Source: Salinimonas lutimaris
Lineage (GTDB): Bacteria; Pseudomonadota; Gammaproteobacteria; Enterobacterales; Alteromonadaceae
Assembly: GCF_005222225.1 (NCBI RefSeq)
Contig: NZ_CP036536.1
Span: forward strand, 2,938,001-3,002,000
Length of the DNA stretch: 64,000 bases
Reading direction: 5' to 3'
Each line of letters begins with the position of its first letter. Positions within the stretch are counted from its first letter, which is position 1. The position numbers were made by a program, and so were the translations under genes. The notes beneath the pieces are model-generated. The model saw only the letters and a list, made by a program, of their open reading frames with translations. It did not search any database and was not told the origin of the DNA. This document shows, in pieces, positions 36,301 through 46,937 of the stretch.

Positions 36301-38223
36301 ATGGGTATTTTCGAACACTACCAACAGCGTTACGAAGAAAGAAAACAAGAAGAATTCACCATCCAGGAATTTCTGGAAATTTGTAAGCAGGACCCAATGG
36401 CCTATGCAAACTCATCCGAGAGATTGTTAAGCGCTATTGGCGAACCGGAGATGGTTGATACCTCAACCGACCCGGCATTAAGCCGTATTTTCTCCAACCG
36501 GGTGCTCGCCCGCTATCCTGCTTTTGGTGAGTTTTTTGGCATGGAAGAGGCAATCGAGCAAATTGTTTCCTACCTGCGCCACGCCGCACAGGGATTAGAG
36601 GAGAAAAAGCAAATTTTGTATTTGCTGGGGCCGGTAGGCGGTGGTAAATCATCACTGGCTGAACGCCTTAAAGAGCTGATGCAGAAAGTGCCGATTTATA
36701 TTCTTAAAGACTCACCGGTCAACGACCACCCGTTCTGCCTGTTTGACGTTAACGAGGATGGCAACATTCTTGAGCAGGAGTACGGTATTCCAAAACGTTA
36801 TCTGAAAACCATTATGTCTCCCTGGGCGCGCAAACGCTTGCACGAATACGGCGGGGATATCAGCAAATTCAAAGTAGTGCGGGTGTATCCGTCAATACTG
36901 GATCAAACCGGCATTGCCAAAACTGAACCTGGTGACGAAAACAACCAGGATATTTCTGCACTGGTGGGTAAAGTCGATATTCGCCGGCTGGAACAATACG
37001 CACAAAATGATCCGGACGCTTACAGCTACTCTGGCTCATTGTGTAAAGCCAACCAGGGCCTGATGGAATTTGTGGAGATGTTTAAAGCTCCCATCAAGGT
37101 ACTCCATCCGCTATTAACCGCCACTCAGGAAGGTAACTACAACCCGACTGAAGGCTTCTCTGCCCTGCCCTTCGACGGCCTGATTCTGGCTCACTCGAAT
37201 GAATCTGAGTGGCAGACATTTCGCAACAACAAAAATAACGAAGCATTTCTGGACCGGGTCTACATCGTTAAAGTGCCATATTGTCTGCGGGTAAATGAAG
37301 AGATAAAAATATATCGCAAGCTGCTGGAAAGCAGTGAGTTAAGTGGGGCGCCCTGCGCACCCGACACGCTGGAGTGTCTGGCTCAGTTTACGGTGCTGTC
37401 ACGGCTCAACGAGCCTGAAAACTCCAGTCTGTATTCCAAAATGCGGGTGTATGACGGTGAAAGCCTGAAAGACACGGATCCTAAAGCAAAATCTTATCAG
37501 GAGTATCGGGACTACGCTGGCGTTGATGAAGGTATGGAAGGCTTGTCTACGCGCTTTGCCTTCAAAATTTTGTCTCGGGTATTTAACTTTGATCATCAGG
37601 AAGTGGCCGCGAACCCGGTGCATTTGTTTTATGTACTGGAACGGCAGATTGAACGGGAGCAGTTCCCGCAGGAAACAGCCGACCGTTATCGCGAGTTCCT
37701 CAAAGGTTATCTGATCCCCCGCTATGTTGAATTTATCGGTAAAGAGATTCAGACCGCCTACCTGGAGTCGTATTCAGAATACGGACAAAACCTGTTCGAC
37801 CGGTATGTGACCTATGCCGACTTCTGGATTCAGGATCAGGAATACCGGGATCCGGAAACTGGCCAGCTGTTTGACCGTGAGTCGCTCAATGCAGAGCTGG
37901 AGAAAACCGAGAAACCAGCCGGTATCAGTAATCCGAAAGATTTCCGCAACGAAATTGTTAACTTTGTTCTGCGTGCCCGCGCCAGTAATGGTGGCAAAAA
38001 TCCACGCTGGACCAGTTACGAAAAGCTGCGGACTGTCATCGAGAAGAAAATGTTCTCGAACACAGAAGACTTATTACCGGTTATATCCTTTAACACTAAG
38101 GGCTCAACGGATGATAAGAAAAAACACGATGACTTTGTTAACCGTATGACTGAAAAAGGCTATACGCAGAAACAAGTCAGACTGCTCTGTGAATGGTACT
38201 TAAGAGTGCGTAAAGCCTCATAA
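36301..38223 (+). CDS. yeaG: PrkA-type serine protein kinase (YeaG)
   Basis: A 640-residue AAA+/PrkA kinase involved in stress and nitrogen-starvation responses in enterics. The PrkA-specific N-terminus FEHYQQRYEERKQEEFTIQ is present, Walker A is GPVGGGKSS at about residue 112, and the C-terminal PrkA domain follows. ATG 36301 is preferred to the in-frame GTG two codons earlier, since GAGGTG then serves as the ribosome site. It is the first gene of a yeaG-yeaH-spoVR operon. No TGGCAC-N5-TTGC sigma54 promoter was seen in the 36106-36300 region. Confidence 0.93.
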   Translation: MGIFEHYQQRYEERKQEEFTIQEFLEICKQDPMAYANSSERLLSAIGEPEMVDTSTDPALSRIFSNRVLARYPAFGEFFGMEEAIEQIVSYLRHAAQGLEEKKQILYLLGPVGGGKSSLAERLKELMQKVPIYILKDSPVNDHPFCLFDVNEDGNILEQEYGIPKRYLKTIMSPWARKRLHEYGGDISKFKVVRVYPSILDQTGIAKTEPGDENNQDISALVGKVDIRRLEQYAQNDPDAYSYSGSLCKANQGLMEFVEMFKAPIKVLHPLLTATQEGNYNPTEGFSALPFDGLILAHSNESEWQTFRNNKNNEAFLDRVYIVKVPYCLRVNEEIKIYRKLLESSELSGAPCAPDTLECLAQFTVLSRLNEPENSSLYSKMRVYDGESLKDTDPKAKSYQEYRDYAGVDEGMEGLSTRFAFKILSRVFNFDHQEVAANPVHLFYVLERQIEREQFPQETADRYREFLKGYLIPRYVEFIGKEIQTAYLESYSEYGQNLFDRYVTYADFWIQDQEYRDPETGQLFDRESLNAELEKTEKPAGISNPKDFRNEIVNFVLRARASNGGKNPRWTSYEKLRTVIEKKMFSNTEDLLPVISFNTKGSTDDKKKHDDFVNRMTEKGYTQKQVRLLCEWYLRVRKAS

Positions 38224-38257
38224 ATCCGTTTCCATTCCTTTGAGATAGTAGGTGCTT

Positions 38258-39544
38258 ATGGCGCATTTTATTGACAGACGTTTAAACAGTAAGGGGAAAA
38301 GCACCGTAAATCGCCAGCGCTTTTTACGCCGTTATAAACAGCAGATTAAGCGCGCGGTTTCTGATGCTATCGGTAAACGTTCGGTCACCGACCTGGAAAG
38401 TGGGGAAAAAATCAGTATTCCGGCCCGGGATATTAGTGAACCCATTTTCCATACTGGTCGGGGTGGTAAACGGTCGGTTGTCCATCCGGGCAACGACCAG
38501 TTTATTACCGGTGATCGTATCGAACGTCCGCCCCAGGGACAGGGGCAAGGTCAGGGTGAAGGCGAAGCAAGTGACAGTGGAGAAGGTCAGGATGAATTTG
38601 TTTTTTCAATTTCTAAAGACGAATACCTGGACTTGCTGTTTGATGATCTTGCGCTGCCAAACCTGAAAAAAACACAGTTTGATAAAATTGTGGAATACGA
38701 AACTTACCGGGCAGGCTATCAGACCGATGGCGTGCCCAGCAATCTGGATATTGTCCGCTCGCTAAAAGGGTCGGTAGCTCGCCGGATTGCACTGAGCGGC
38801 AGTGATCGTCGTCAGCTGCGTGAGCTTGAAGATGCCTTGCAGGCGTTGCAGGAGGACAAGCACGACAACACCCTGCGCATCAGCGAGCTGGAAGCTGAAA
38901 TAGACGCATTGCGTAAAAAGATTGCCCGGGTGCCGTTTATCGACACCTTCGATCTGCGGTTTAAAAACTTTGATAAACGGCCGGTACCTACCAGTAAGGC
39001 CGTCATGTTTTGTCTGATGGATGTGTCTGGCTCGATGGACCAGGCAACCAAAGACATGGCAAAACGCTTCTACATTTTGCTGTACCTGTTTTTAACCCGC
39101 ACATACGAAAATGTTGAAGTGGTCTACATTCGCCATCATACCCAGGCCAAAGAAGTAGATGAACATGAGTTTTTCTACTCTCAGGAAACCGGCGGCACGA
39201 TTGTCTCCAGTGCCCTGAAAATGATGGACGATATTATCAAGGAGCGCTACTCAGATTCTAACTGGAATATTTATGCCGCACAGGCCTCAGACGGTGACAA
39301 CTGGGCCGATGACTCACCCTATTGCCGTGATCTGCTGCTAAAAGAGCTGCTGCCGGTCACCCGTTATTTTGCCTACATTGAAATTACCGAACGTCAGCAT
39401 CAAAGCTTATGGCGGGAGTATCAGAATGTAGAAGCTGTGTGCGAAAATTTTGTGTGCAAGCACATTCAGACGGTGAACGATATTTACCCGGTATTCAGGG
39501 AGCTGTTCTCCCGGTCTGAACAAACTACCACCGTGGGAGGATAA
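38258..39544 (+). CDS. yeaH: DUF444 / YeaH family protein
   Basis: A 428-residue protein that partners PrkA in E. coli, where yeaGH are cotranscribed and contribute to stress survival. The N-terminus [20 protein letters not shown] is family-typical. A Gly/Gln/Glu-rich linker sits near residue 95, and a von Willebrand factor A-like fold with a MIDAS-like DVSGSMD follows. ATG 38258 is chosen over the GTG at 38252. It starts 34 bases after yeaG and ends two bases before spoVR. Confidence 0.92.
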   Translation: MAHFIDRRLNSKGKSTVNRQRFLRRYKQQIKRAVSDAIGKRSVTDLESGEKISIPARDISEPIFHTGRGGKRSVVHPGNDQFITGDRIERPPQGQGQGQGEGEASDSGEGQDEFVFSISKDEYLDLLFDDLALPNLKKTQFDKIVEYETYRAGYQTDGVPSNLDIVRSLKGSVARRIALSGSDRRQLRELEDALQALQEDKHDNTLRISELEAEIDALRKKIARVPFIDTFDLRFKNFDKRPVPTSKAVMFCLMDVSGSMDQATKDMAKRFYILLYLFLTRTYENVEVVYIRHHTQAKEVDEHEFFYSQETGGTIVSSALKMMDDIIKERYSDSNWNIYAAQASDGDNWADDSPYCRDLLLKELLPVTRYFAYIEITERQHQSLWREYQNVEAVCENFVCKHIQTVNDIYPVFRELFSRSEQTTTVGG

Positions 39545-39546
39545 CC

Positions 39547-41067
39547 ATGGCAGCACAAAAGAAAACCCGACAACCGTTGTGTGATGGTCCGGACTGGACT
39601 TTTGAATTGCTAGAGCAATACGAAACCGAAATCGACCGTATTGCCAAAAATTTCAAGCTGGATATTTATCCAAACCAGATTGAAGTGATTACCGCCGAAC
39701 AGATGATGGACGCCTACGCCAGTGTAGGTATGCCGATTAATTATAGTCACTGGTCGTTTGGTAAAAAGTTTATTCAGACCGAGCAACAGTACCGACGAGG
39801 CCAGATGGGTCTGGCCTATGAAATTGTGATCAACTCCGATCCCTGTATTGCGTATTTGATGGAAGAAAACACCATCACCATGCAGGCCCTGGTCATGGCC
39901 CATGCCTGTTATGGCCATAACTCGTTTTTTAAAGGGAATTACCTGTTCCAGACCTGGACTGATGCCAGTTCGATTATTGATTATCTGGTGTTTGCCAAAA
40001 ACTATATTCATAAATGCGAGGAGAAGTACGGCACATCTGAGGTTGAGGAAATACTCGACTCCTGCCATGCGCTGATGAACTATGGCGTAGACCGTTACAA
40101 ACGGCCACAAAAAATTTCCCTGCAGGAAGAGCTTAACCGCCAGGAGCAGCGCGAAGCGTATCTGCAATCACAGGTTAATGAGCTATGGCGGACTTTGCCC
40201 GATACCAAAGAAGATGCCCAGCCCACCAAATTACGCTTCCCGGCTGAACCACAGGAAAACCTGCTGTATTTTATTGAGAAAAATGCACCGTTACTGGAGC
40301 CCTGGCAACGCGAGCTGGTACGCATTGTTCGCAAAGTTTCTCAGTATTTTTATCCGCAAAAACAAACACAGGTGATGAATGAGGGCTGGGCCTGCTTCTG
40401 GCACTACCATATTTTAAACCAGATGTACGATGAAGGACTGGTGACCGACCGCTTCATTATGGAGTTTTTGCACAGCCATACCAGCGTGGTTATGCAACCG
40501 GAATACAACAGTCCTTACTACTCAGGTATTAACCCGTATGCTCTTGGCTTTAATATGTTTATGGATATTAAGCGCATGTGTCAGGAGCCAACCGAGGAAG
40601 ATAAATACTATATGCCGGATGTGGCTGGCAAAGACTGGCTGGAAACCGTGCATTTTGCGATGCATAACTTTAAGGATGAAAGCTTTATCAGCCAGTTTTT
40701 ATCTCCCAAGCTGATTCGTGATTTCAAACTGTTTGCGGTTGATGATGATTCGGGCAAACCGTTTATCAGCGTCAGCGCTATTCATGATGAAATGGGGTAT
40801 CAGAAAATCCGGGAAAAACTGTCGGCGCAGTATAACCTGAGTAACAACGAGCCGAATATTCAGATATATAACGTGGATGTGCGCGGGGACCGCTCACTGA
40901 CCTTACGCTACATTCCGCACAATGATATTCCGCTGGCCACCTCAAAAGATGAAGTTATGCGCCACCTACATCGATTATGGAAGTTTGATGTAAGTATGGA
41001 GCAGGCGCTGCCCAATGGTGAAATTGAAGTGATTGCCGCCTGTCGGCGTGGTGTAAAAGCCGCTTAG
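39547..41067 (+). CDS. SpoVR family protein (YcgB)
   Basis: A 506-residue cytoplasmic protein of the SpoVR/YcgB family, present in sporulators and many proteobacteria. The core motifs CYGHNSFFKGNYLF and MNEGWACFWHYHILNQ (conserved His residues) are complete. It is the last gene of the yeaG-yeaH-spoVR set, a conserved triad in gammaproteobacteria. The biochemical activity is not established. Confidence 0.92.
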   Translation: MAAQKKTRQPLCDGPDWTFELLEQYETEIDRIAKNFKLDIYPNQIEVITAEQMMDAYASVGMPINYSHWSFGKKFIQTEQQYRRGQMGLAYEIVINSDPCIAYLMEENTITMQALVMAHACYGHNSFFKGNYLFQTWTDASSIIDYLVFAKNYIHKCEEKYGTSEVEEILDSCHALMNYGVDRYKRPQKISLQEELNRQEQREAYLQSQVNELWRTLPDTKEDAQPTKLRFPAEPQENLLYFIEKNAPLLEPWQRELVRIVRKVSQYFYPQKQTQVMNEGWACFWHYHILNQMYDEGLVTDRFIMEFLHSHTSVVMQPEYNSPYYSGINPYALGFNMFMDIKRMCQEPTEEDKYYMPDVAGKDWLETVHFAMHNFKDESFISQFLSPKLIRDFKLFAVDDDSGKPFISVSAIHDEMGYQKIREKLSAQYNLSNNEPNIQIYNVDVRGDRSLTLRYIPHNDIPLATSKDEVMRHLHRLWKFDVSMEQALPNGEIEVIAACRRGVKAA

Positions 41068-41999
41068 TTTGCTTCTGCGCATACCGCTGCTAAATGTAAG
41101 CCGTTCTGACTAATATGCAGACGGCTTACCCCATCCGGACAATATTCTGTAATATCAAGCCAGGGTTGCCAGGACGCTGCATTTTCTGCATTTGTAGTCA
41201 GTGTGGTGGGTAAGTTTGCGCTGTCGGTCACCGGCTGATGAAAGTCCCACGCCAGAATCTGCCCATCGACCGCGGTAAGTGCTTTGGCCCCAGGTGTCCA
41301 GGCCATGTAATACGCGCCTTCGGGTAATGCCACCAGCAAGCTGGATGTTTCCTGCTGTGGGTCGTAGCTCATCAGCGTCCAGGGCTGGTTATCCGGAGCC
41401 GGGTTTTTAGTATAGCTGAACAGATCCGTTTCAGGGATCTGCCATAAACTCGCGCCGATGTTGTTGTCTACCACCTCAGGGCTCTGTCCGGGCCGTATGC
41501 GTTGCAGAGTATGGGTTTCGCCCAGCACAAAAGCCAGTGCATCATCCTGCTCAATCCATACATGATAACCTACCGGCTCTGCCGCGCTAAGTTTACCGCG
41601 AGGTTTTGTGCCATAGTGCCACAGCCACTGTTTGTTGCGTTTATCGACTTTTATAACAGAAAACCCTTCGCCGTCGGGAAAAGGCGTAGGTGAATATTCC
41701 GAGGCTGCAGTATGCGTCAGGTTAGTATGATAACCGCGAATTAAGTCATAACGCATAATATCCGTTTGCCGGCCTCTGCCGGACGGAAAGCTTTGTGTGT
41801 AGTAGAGCGCCCGGCTCTGATCATAAAAATAAGGCTGGTTGGTGTAATCAGGGGTATCGGTCAGTTTACTGGCATGTTCGATTGCCGGTATGTCGCCGTC
41901 ATAGGATAAATCAAAAAGCCACAGGTTGGCCACCTGTTCCTGCGCCCAAACCGGGGTAGCAGACAGTAGTCCCGTCAGTAATGCAACAGCTTGCTTCAT
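41064..41999 (-). CDS. secreted beta-propeller-like (TolB/WD40-like) protein
   Basis: A 311-residue protein with a signal peptide (KQAVALLTGLLSATPVWAQ) and repeats of the kind DxxxxWLFDL / SPTPFPDGEGFSVIK seen in TolB/PD40 propellers. It has no catalytic motif. It is convergent with spoVR (overlapping by 4 bases at the stops) and is a single gene on its strand. The function is unknown. Confidence 0.7.
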   Translation of the reverse strand: MKQAVALLTGLLSATPVWAQEQVANLWLFDLSYDGDIPAIEHASKLTDTPDYTNQPYFYDQSRALYYTQSFPSGRGRQTDIMRYDLIRGYHTNLTHTAASEYSPTPFPDGEGFSVIKVDKRNKQWLWHYGTKPRGKLSAAEPVGYHVWIEQDDALAFVLGETHTLQRIRPGQSPEVVDNNIGASLWQIPETDLFSYTKNPAPDNQPWTLMSYDPQQETSSLLVALPEGAYYMAWTPGAKALTAVDGQILAWDFHQPVTDSANLPTTLTTNAENAASWQPWLDITEYCPDGVSRLHISQNGLHLAAVCAEAN

Positions 42000-42071
42000 G
42001 ATTCCCCTCAGCTTAGTGACAAATTCATAATCTACCAGCTAACTCGTAGTGATACTACTGCGTACCACTTT

Positions 42072-43295
42072 TTAGCTGGCAGTATTATCCATGTCCCGGC
42101 GGCTGGTGAATAGCAGGACCAACCCGCCTACTGCGCAAACTAACGCGGCAGCGGCAAAGGTCAGCCAGGCTTGGCTGCCCTGCTGCCATAACTGACCGGC
42201 AGCAAAGTTACCGAATGCGCCGCCCACACCAAATGCCATACTGATATACAGCGCCTGCCCCCGGCTGTGAAATTTTGCCGGCAAAAAAGTATGTATAAAA
42301 TGGACAGAGGTGGCGTGAATCAGCCCGAAACTCAGCGCATGAATCAGTTGTACCAGCATCACTACCCAGCCGTTTTCGGCCCACTGGGCCAGAGCGTACC
42401 AGCGAAACGCGGTAAGCAACATACAACCAAATAACAGGTTCCATACCCCAAAGCGCCCTATAAGACGACGGGCCAGCAAAAATATACCCACCTCAGCCAC
42501 CACTCCCAGAGCAATGAGCATACCGGTTTCCTGGCCGGTGTAGTTCAGATCGCGCATATACAAGGCAAAAAAGCCATAATAAGCCCCAAAGCTCACCTGC
42601 AACAGCGTGGCGCTTACCAGAAAAATCACAAACGGGGTTTTAAGCGCATGATTCCATAACGTGCCCTGCACTTCTGCATGACTGGGATTGGGCGCAGGCT
42701 GGCGAATAAACAACGAAGCTAAAAACAGCCCTACCAGCAGCCCCATGCTCGCATACACCGGCGCTTCGCTGGAGCTGATATCCAGTGCTTTACCTACGGC
42801 CACCGACAAGACAATATAACCCACACTGCCCCACAGGCGCACCTGTCCGTAAGACGTGTTGGTTGGCCCGAGCGACTGCATGGTAACCACTTCCAGCTGA
42901 GGCAGAACCGCGTTCCAGAACATCATCATCAAACCAAAGGCAAGCGCCAGTCCCCAGAAACTGTACAGGTAAAATACCAGCACAAAAAACAGGGCACTCA
43001 ACAGGCAGCCAATACGCAGTACACCCAGCGCATTGCCGGTTTTATCGGAAATACCCGCCCAGATTGATGGAACCAGCACCCGGCTTAAGGTAATCATAGC
43101 GATAAGATTGCCGATATCGGCAGAAGAGAAACCGCGGCCATCCAGAAAGATGCCCAGATAGGGAACCAGCACACCAAGCTGGCCAAAATAAAGAAAGTAC
43201 GTCAGCGCCAGTAACAGCAGATTGGTGCGGGAGTGAGCGCGTTCACTCCCGGACACCGTTTGGGTTAACACCCGCTTATTTCGTCTGGCCGGCAA
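42072..43295 (-). CDS. MFS transporter (HcaT/phenylpropionate permease-like)
   Basis: A 407-residue, 12-TM major facilitator protein. The N-terminus has a cationic stretch and then [23 protein letters not shown]. The loop between TM2 and TM3 carries a divergent motif A (WAGISDKTG). The overall pattern is the MFS_1_like subfamily (E. coli HcaT). Its ATG overlaps the end of aroC by 20 bases on the same strand, so the two may be translationally coupled. The substrate cannot be inferred. Confidence 0.8.
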   Translation of the reverse strand: MPARRNKRVLTQTVSGSERAHSRTNLLLLALTYFLYFGQLGVLVPYLGIFLDGRGFSSADIGNLIAMITLSRVLVPSIWAGISDKTGNALGVLRIGCLLSALFFVLVFYLYSFWGLALAFGLMMMFWNAVLPQLEVVTMQSLGPTNTSYGQVRLWGSVGYIVLSVAVGKALDISSSEAPVYASMGLLVGLFLASLFIRQPAPNPSHAEVQGTLWNHALKTPFVIFLVSATLLQVSFGAYYGFFALYMRDLNYTGQETGMLIALGVVAEVGIFLLARRLIGRFGVWNLLFGCMLLTAFRWYALAQWAENGWVVMLVQLIHALSFGLIHATSVHFIHTFLPAKFHSRGQALYISMAFGVGGAFGNFAAGQLWQQGSQAWLTFAAAALVCAVGGLVLLFTSRRDMDNTAS

Positions 43296-44376
43296 TCACC
43301 GGCGTCTGGCTCTGTACACCAGTATTCTGCGCGCGATGGCGCAGGCAGTGGTCCATCAGGGTAATTGCCAGCATGGCCTCGGCAATGGGTACAGCGCGAA
43401 TGCCCACACACGGGTCGTGCCGCCCTTTGGTCACAATATCAATCTCGTTACCATCAATATCAATCGTTTTACCCGGTACTGAAATACTGGAGGTAGGTTT
43501 TAATGCCATGTGCACCACAATGTCCTGACCGGTTGAGATACCGCCCAGTACACCACCGGCATGATTGGTTTCAAAGCCGTCCGGAGTCAGCGTATCACGG
43601 TGCTCACTGCCTTTTTGCTCAATCACATCAAAGCCGTCGCCCACTTCTACGCCTTTCACTGCGTTAATGCCCATCATGGCGTGGGCAATCTCAGCATCCA
43701 GTCGGTCAAACACAGGCTCGCCCAGCCCAACCGGAACACCTTTTGCCACCACCGATACTTTGGCACCGATAGAGTCGCCAGACTTTTTCAGATCCCGCAT
43801 ATACTGGTCAAGTGCGTCCAGCTTGCTTTCATCCGGACAGAAAAACGGGTTGGTATTGGTAATGCTGTGATCAACCTTGTCCATCTTTATCGGGCCAAGT
43901 TGCGACAGATACCCATGAATCTCAATACCAAAAAACTGTTTTAAAAACTTTTTAGCGATACCGCCGGCAGCAACACGAATGGCTGTTTCCCGGGCCGAGG
44001 AACGACCGCCACCACGATAGTCACGACCACCGTATTTTTGCTGATAAGTGTAGTCGGCATGACCGGGTCTGAAACGATCCTTTATATTTGAGTAATCATT
44101 GCTGCGCTGATCTTTATTGTTGATCAACAAGCCAATGCTGGTGCCTGTCGTTTTACCCTCAAACACGCCCGACAGAATCTGTACTTCATCATCTTCGCGG
44201 CGTGCGGTGGTGTAGCGTGATGTACCGGGCTTGCGGCGATCCAGATCCACCTGCAAGTCACTTTCACTGATTTCCAGCCCCGGCGGGCATCCGTCAACCA
44301 CGCCACCAATTGCCACACCATGGCTTTCGCCAAAGGTGGTGACAGTGAACAGTTTGCCAAAACTATTTCCTGACAT
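43276..44376 (-). CDS. aroC: chorismate synthase
   Basis: The last enzyme of the shikimate pathway. It removes phosphate from EPSP to give chorismate using reduced [18 protein letters not shown] at the N-terminus, [21 protein letters not shown] and the C-terminal [18 protein letters not shown] motif are all present in 366 residues. It follows prmB by 9 bases on the same strand, as in E. coli. Confidence 0.97.
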   Translation of the reverse strand: MSGNSFGKLFTVTTFGESHGVAIGGVVDGCPPGLEISESDLQVDLDRRKPGTSRYTTARREDDEVQILSGVFEGKTTGTSIGLLINNKDQRSNDYSNIKDRFRPGHADYTYQQKYGGRDYRGGGRSSARETAIRVAAGGIAKKFLKQFFGIEIHGYLSQLGPIKMDKVDHSITNTNPFFCPDESKLDALDQYMRDLKKSGDSIGAKVSVVAKGVPVGLGEPVFDRLDAEIAHAMMGINAVKGVEVGDGFDVIEQKGSEHRDTLTPDGFETNHAGGVLGGISTGQDIVVHMALKPTSSISVPGKTIDIDGNEIDIVTKGRHDPCVGIRAVPIAEAMLAITLMDHCLRHRAQNTGVQSQTPVIAGQTK

Positions 44377-44385
44377 AATCTTTTG

Positions 44386-45321
44386 CTATTCCTCTGTATT
44401 CCAGTACTGCACCAGGGTTTCGCGATTTACCGCAAAAATACCATGACCGCCATTTTCAAATTCCAGCCAGGTGACTTCCAGGCCGGGAAAACGTTGCGCC
44501 ATGTGCACCTCACTGTTGCCCACTTCCACAAACAGCCACGCACCTTCATTCATAAAAGGCACAGCCTGTTTCAGCATCTGACCGACCAGATCCAGGCCAT
44601 CTTCGCCTGAGGCCAGCGCCAGTTCCGGTTCATGATGATACTCTTCGGGTAAATCTGCCATATCCTGAGCATCCACATACGGCGGATTAGACACAATTAA
44701 ATCGTACTTCTGTCCGGCCAGTGAGCTGAACAGATCTGATTCAATCGGATATACCCGCTCGGCCAGCTGATGTTCCTGAATATTTAAATCAGCCACCGTT
44801 AAGGCATCAGCGCTGATATCCACCGCATCAACATGTGCTTCATCAAACGCATGAGCCAGCGCAATGGCGATACAGCCGCCGCCGGTGCACATATCCAGAA
44901 TGGTCGCCGGTTCGTTTTTCACGAACGGCTCAAACCGGTTTTGAATCATCTCCGCAAAAGGCGAGCGCGGAATCAGTACCCGTTCGTCCACATAAAAAGG
45001 TAAGCCGCAGAACCAGGCTTCATTGGTAATGTAAGGCAGTGGCAGGCGGGTTTGCACCCGTTTAAGCACCAGCTCAGCCACTTTTTCCCGCTCGCAGTGC
45101 GTGAGGCGGGCGTTAAACAAACCTTCACCGGTTTGTTCTAACATATTTTGAGGTAAGTGGAGTCCGTACAGCACCAGGCTGACGGCTTCGTCCCACGCAT
45201 TATCAGTGCCGTGGCCGAAATACAATTCGGCATCATTAAACCGGCTGACCGACCAGCGCACCATATCCAAAATGGTATGCAGGTCGTTGATGGCTTCATC
45301 AAGATAAATCTTATCGGTCAT
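44386..45321 (-). CDS. prmB: ribosomal protein L3 N5-glutamine methyltransferase
   Basis: An SAM-dependent enzyme that methylates Gln150 of ribosomal protein L3. The SAM-binding site is ILDMCTGGGCIAIALAHAF and the catalytic NPPY is in IVSNPPYVDAQDM. It has 311 residues, the usual PrmB length (PrmC is shorter). The gene is divergent from smrB and upstream of aroC, the same order as E. coli. Confidence 0.95.
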   Translation of the reverse strand: MTDKIYLDEAINDLHTILDMVRWSVSRFNDAELYFGHGTDNAWDEAVSLVLYGLHLPQNMLEQTGEGLFNARLTHCEREKVAELVLKRVQTRLPLPYITNEAWFCGLPFYVDERVLIPRSPFAEMIQNRFEPFVKNEPATILDMCTGGGCIAIALAHAFDEAHVDAVDISADALTVADLNIQEHQLAERVYPIESDLFSSLAGQKYDLIVSNPPYVDAQDMADLPEEYHHEPELALASGEDGLDLVGQMLKQAVPFMNEGAWLFVEVGNSEVHMAQRFPGLEVTWLEFENGGHGIFAVNRETLVQYWNTEE

Positions 45322-45458
45322 CGGGCCTCTGGTACATCCGTCTTTATAAAGCTGGTATCATACCCAAGATTGTCTGGCTCTGACATGATTAATTTAGGTA
45401 ACTTGCCTGCTGAGCCAGCTGGATATTTAACGCCTGTCAGTACCCGGAGAATTCACCT

Positions 45459-46043
45459 ATGGCGAAGCACAACGATAAGTCAGAGCAGCATGATGATGAT
45501 TTTGCGTTGTTCCGCCAGACTGTTGGCGCGGTGAAACCTATGCAGCAGGATAAGTTTACGCCGCCCAAATCGGTAAAACTGCAGGAAAAACAGCGCAATC
45601 GTACTTCTCCGTCCCACGGTGCAGGACGTATTAATTCCAGTCAGGTGAATGCCAGTTTTGCTTTTTCTGATATTTATCAGGCGGTGTTGCCTGATCAAGG
45701 CCCCATGCGCTATTGCCGGGAAGATGTGTCGACCCACTTACTTAAACAGTTGCGCCGGGGCGACTTTTATCCGGAGCTGATTCTGGATTTACACGGGCTG
45801 ACCAAAGAAACCGCCAAGCTGGAACTCAGTGCCCTTTTGCATACCGCCCACAAACAGCTGATTGACTGTATTGGTGTTGTTCACGGTATTGGCTCAGGTG
45901 TGCTCAAAAAAGCCCTGCCCCACCTGCTAGTGCAACATCCGCATGTCATGGCCTTTCACCAGGCCCCACTAGAATACGGCGGCCAGGGTGCCTTGCTGAT
46001 ACTGGTAGAAACTGCTGAACTGGAATCAGATCCGTTTAAGTAA
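45459..46043 (+). CDS. smrB: endonuclease SmrB
   Basis: A 194-residue protein with a C-terminal Smr domain. LILDLHGLTKETAKLEL and VVHGIGSGVLKKALPHLL are the conserved LDxHG and HGxG motifs. SmrB cleaves mRNA at collided ribosomes in E. coli. It is divergent from prmB. Integron relic B begins right after it. Confidence 0.94.
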   Translation: MAKHNDKSEQHDDDFALFRQTVGAVKPMQQDKFTPPKSVKLQEKQRNRTSPSHGAGRINSSQVNASFAFSDIYQAVLPDQGPMRYCREDVSTHLLKQLRRGDFYPELILDLHGLTKETAKLELSALLHTAHKQLIDCIGVVHGIGSGVLKKALPHLLVQHPHVMAFHQAPLEYGGQGALLILVETAELESDPFK

Positions 46044-46099
46044 TGTTGGTTTAAAAGCGGCGTGTTATCAGCGGTCTCAGCCTTTATCATAAATTTGTT

Positions 46100-46215
46100 T
46101 ATCTGATGACTTAGTTTCCGCCTGACGAGGTCGCAATCGCGTAGGGCATAATAGCGAAGCTCCCCGCGTGTTTGAGTTCCAGCAGGAAGCTAGCGACTAT
46201 ATTTGTTTGTTATAT
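46100..46215 (-). other. attC-like site of cassette B1 (distal, degenerate)
   Basis: On the minus strand it starts ATATAACAAACAAATATAGTCGC just after the stop of the B1 gene. The centre GCTTCGCTATTATGCCCTACG is nearly the same as in the attC at 48045. The right end is decayed and no clear GTT core was found before smrB, so the array terminates in an eroded site. Confidence 0.6.
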
Positions 46216-46219
46216 GTCG

Positions 46220-46796
46220 CTAATTCAGCTCTATTTCGGCGTGATCTTTTATGCCATACATTTCCTCCATGAGCTTTCTATAAAACTCCAATGGCGGCAT
46301 GTTCATTTCAGCTCTTCTTTCATCCACCTTATCAACTTGTGAGATTGGCATGAAAGTGACTTCACCATTTTTAATATCTGCTTGTGTACCGTACAGTTGC
46401 TTTTGCCCCTTATGAATAAGTACGCGGTCAGTCAAAAGTGCAACTTGTTGTCCCGATACACCTTCATTATTTAAATATGCTCTCTTTAAGAGTGGAAGCA
46501 TTCTTTCTTGAAACTCAACATCTGAAGAGTGCTGTATAATAAGAAATACTGCTCCAACCCCCTCATTTCCGACTTCAGCATTTGTCAGCCACTGTCTATT
46601 ACGCAATATAGCTTTGAGCTTTTCAGTATTCTGATGATCTACTGACGCTGATTTAGCATGAAGCTCTTTCGGAGCCTTATCCCAACTGGCATCCCCCAAC
46701 TGTTTTCGTAAAGCCTGATCCTGGTTCTTGCATAGAAACATCTATCTCAGCTGAAACAAAGGAGGGGATAAAGAGAAGCAAACAGAAGAAGCGCAT
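46220..46796 (-). pseudogene. integron cassette B1: DUF6624-like gene with frameshift after signal peptide
   Basis: The frame from 46741 encodes 173 residues (LRKQLGDASW, KLKAILRNRQWLTNAEVGNEG, GVGAVFLIIQHSSDVEFQERML) of a type I associate with the DUF6624 family. Immediately upstream, but offset by one base, lies ATG 46796 reading MRFFCLLLFIPSFVSAE, a clean signal peptide. The natural gene would join the two near 46745-46755, so either a one-base indel has broken it or the short form is expressed without export. The ATG 46796 is 18 bases from the upstream attC core, the usual position for a cassette start. Confidence 0.65.
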
Positions 46797-46815
46797 TACA
46801 AAATTCCTTTTTAGC

Positions 46816-46929
46816 ATATAACACCCATATAAGAGGCAGTTACGCGTGGGCTAAAATCTGAGTAAAGCGACAGCACCTACATGTTACTGCCCCAGCGAGC
46901 TTGCGAGAGACTTAATTTAATTGTTATAC
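46816..46929 (-). other. attC site of cassette B2
   Basis: On the minus strand it runs GTATAACAATTAAATTAAG...GGGGCAGTAAC...GTAACTGCC...GGGTGTTATAT. The palindrome is weaker than in the other sites but the TAACAA start and GTTATAT core are intact. Confidence 0.75.
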
Positions 46930-46937
46930 GCAAAAAG

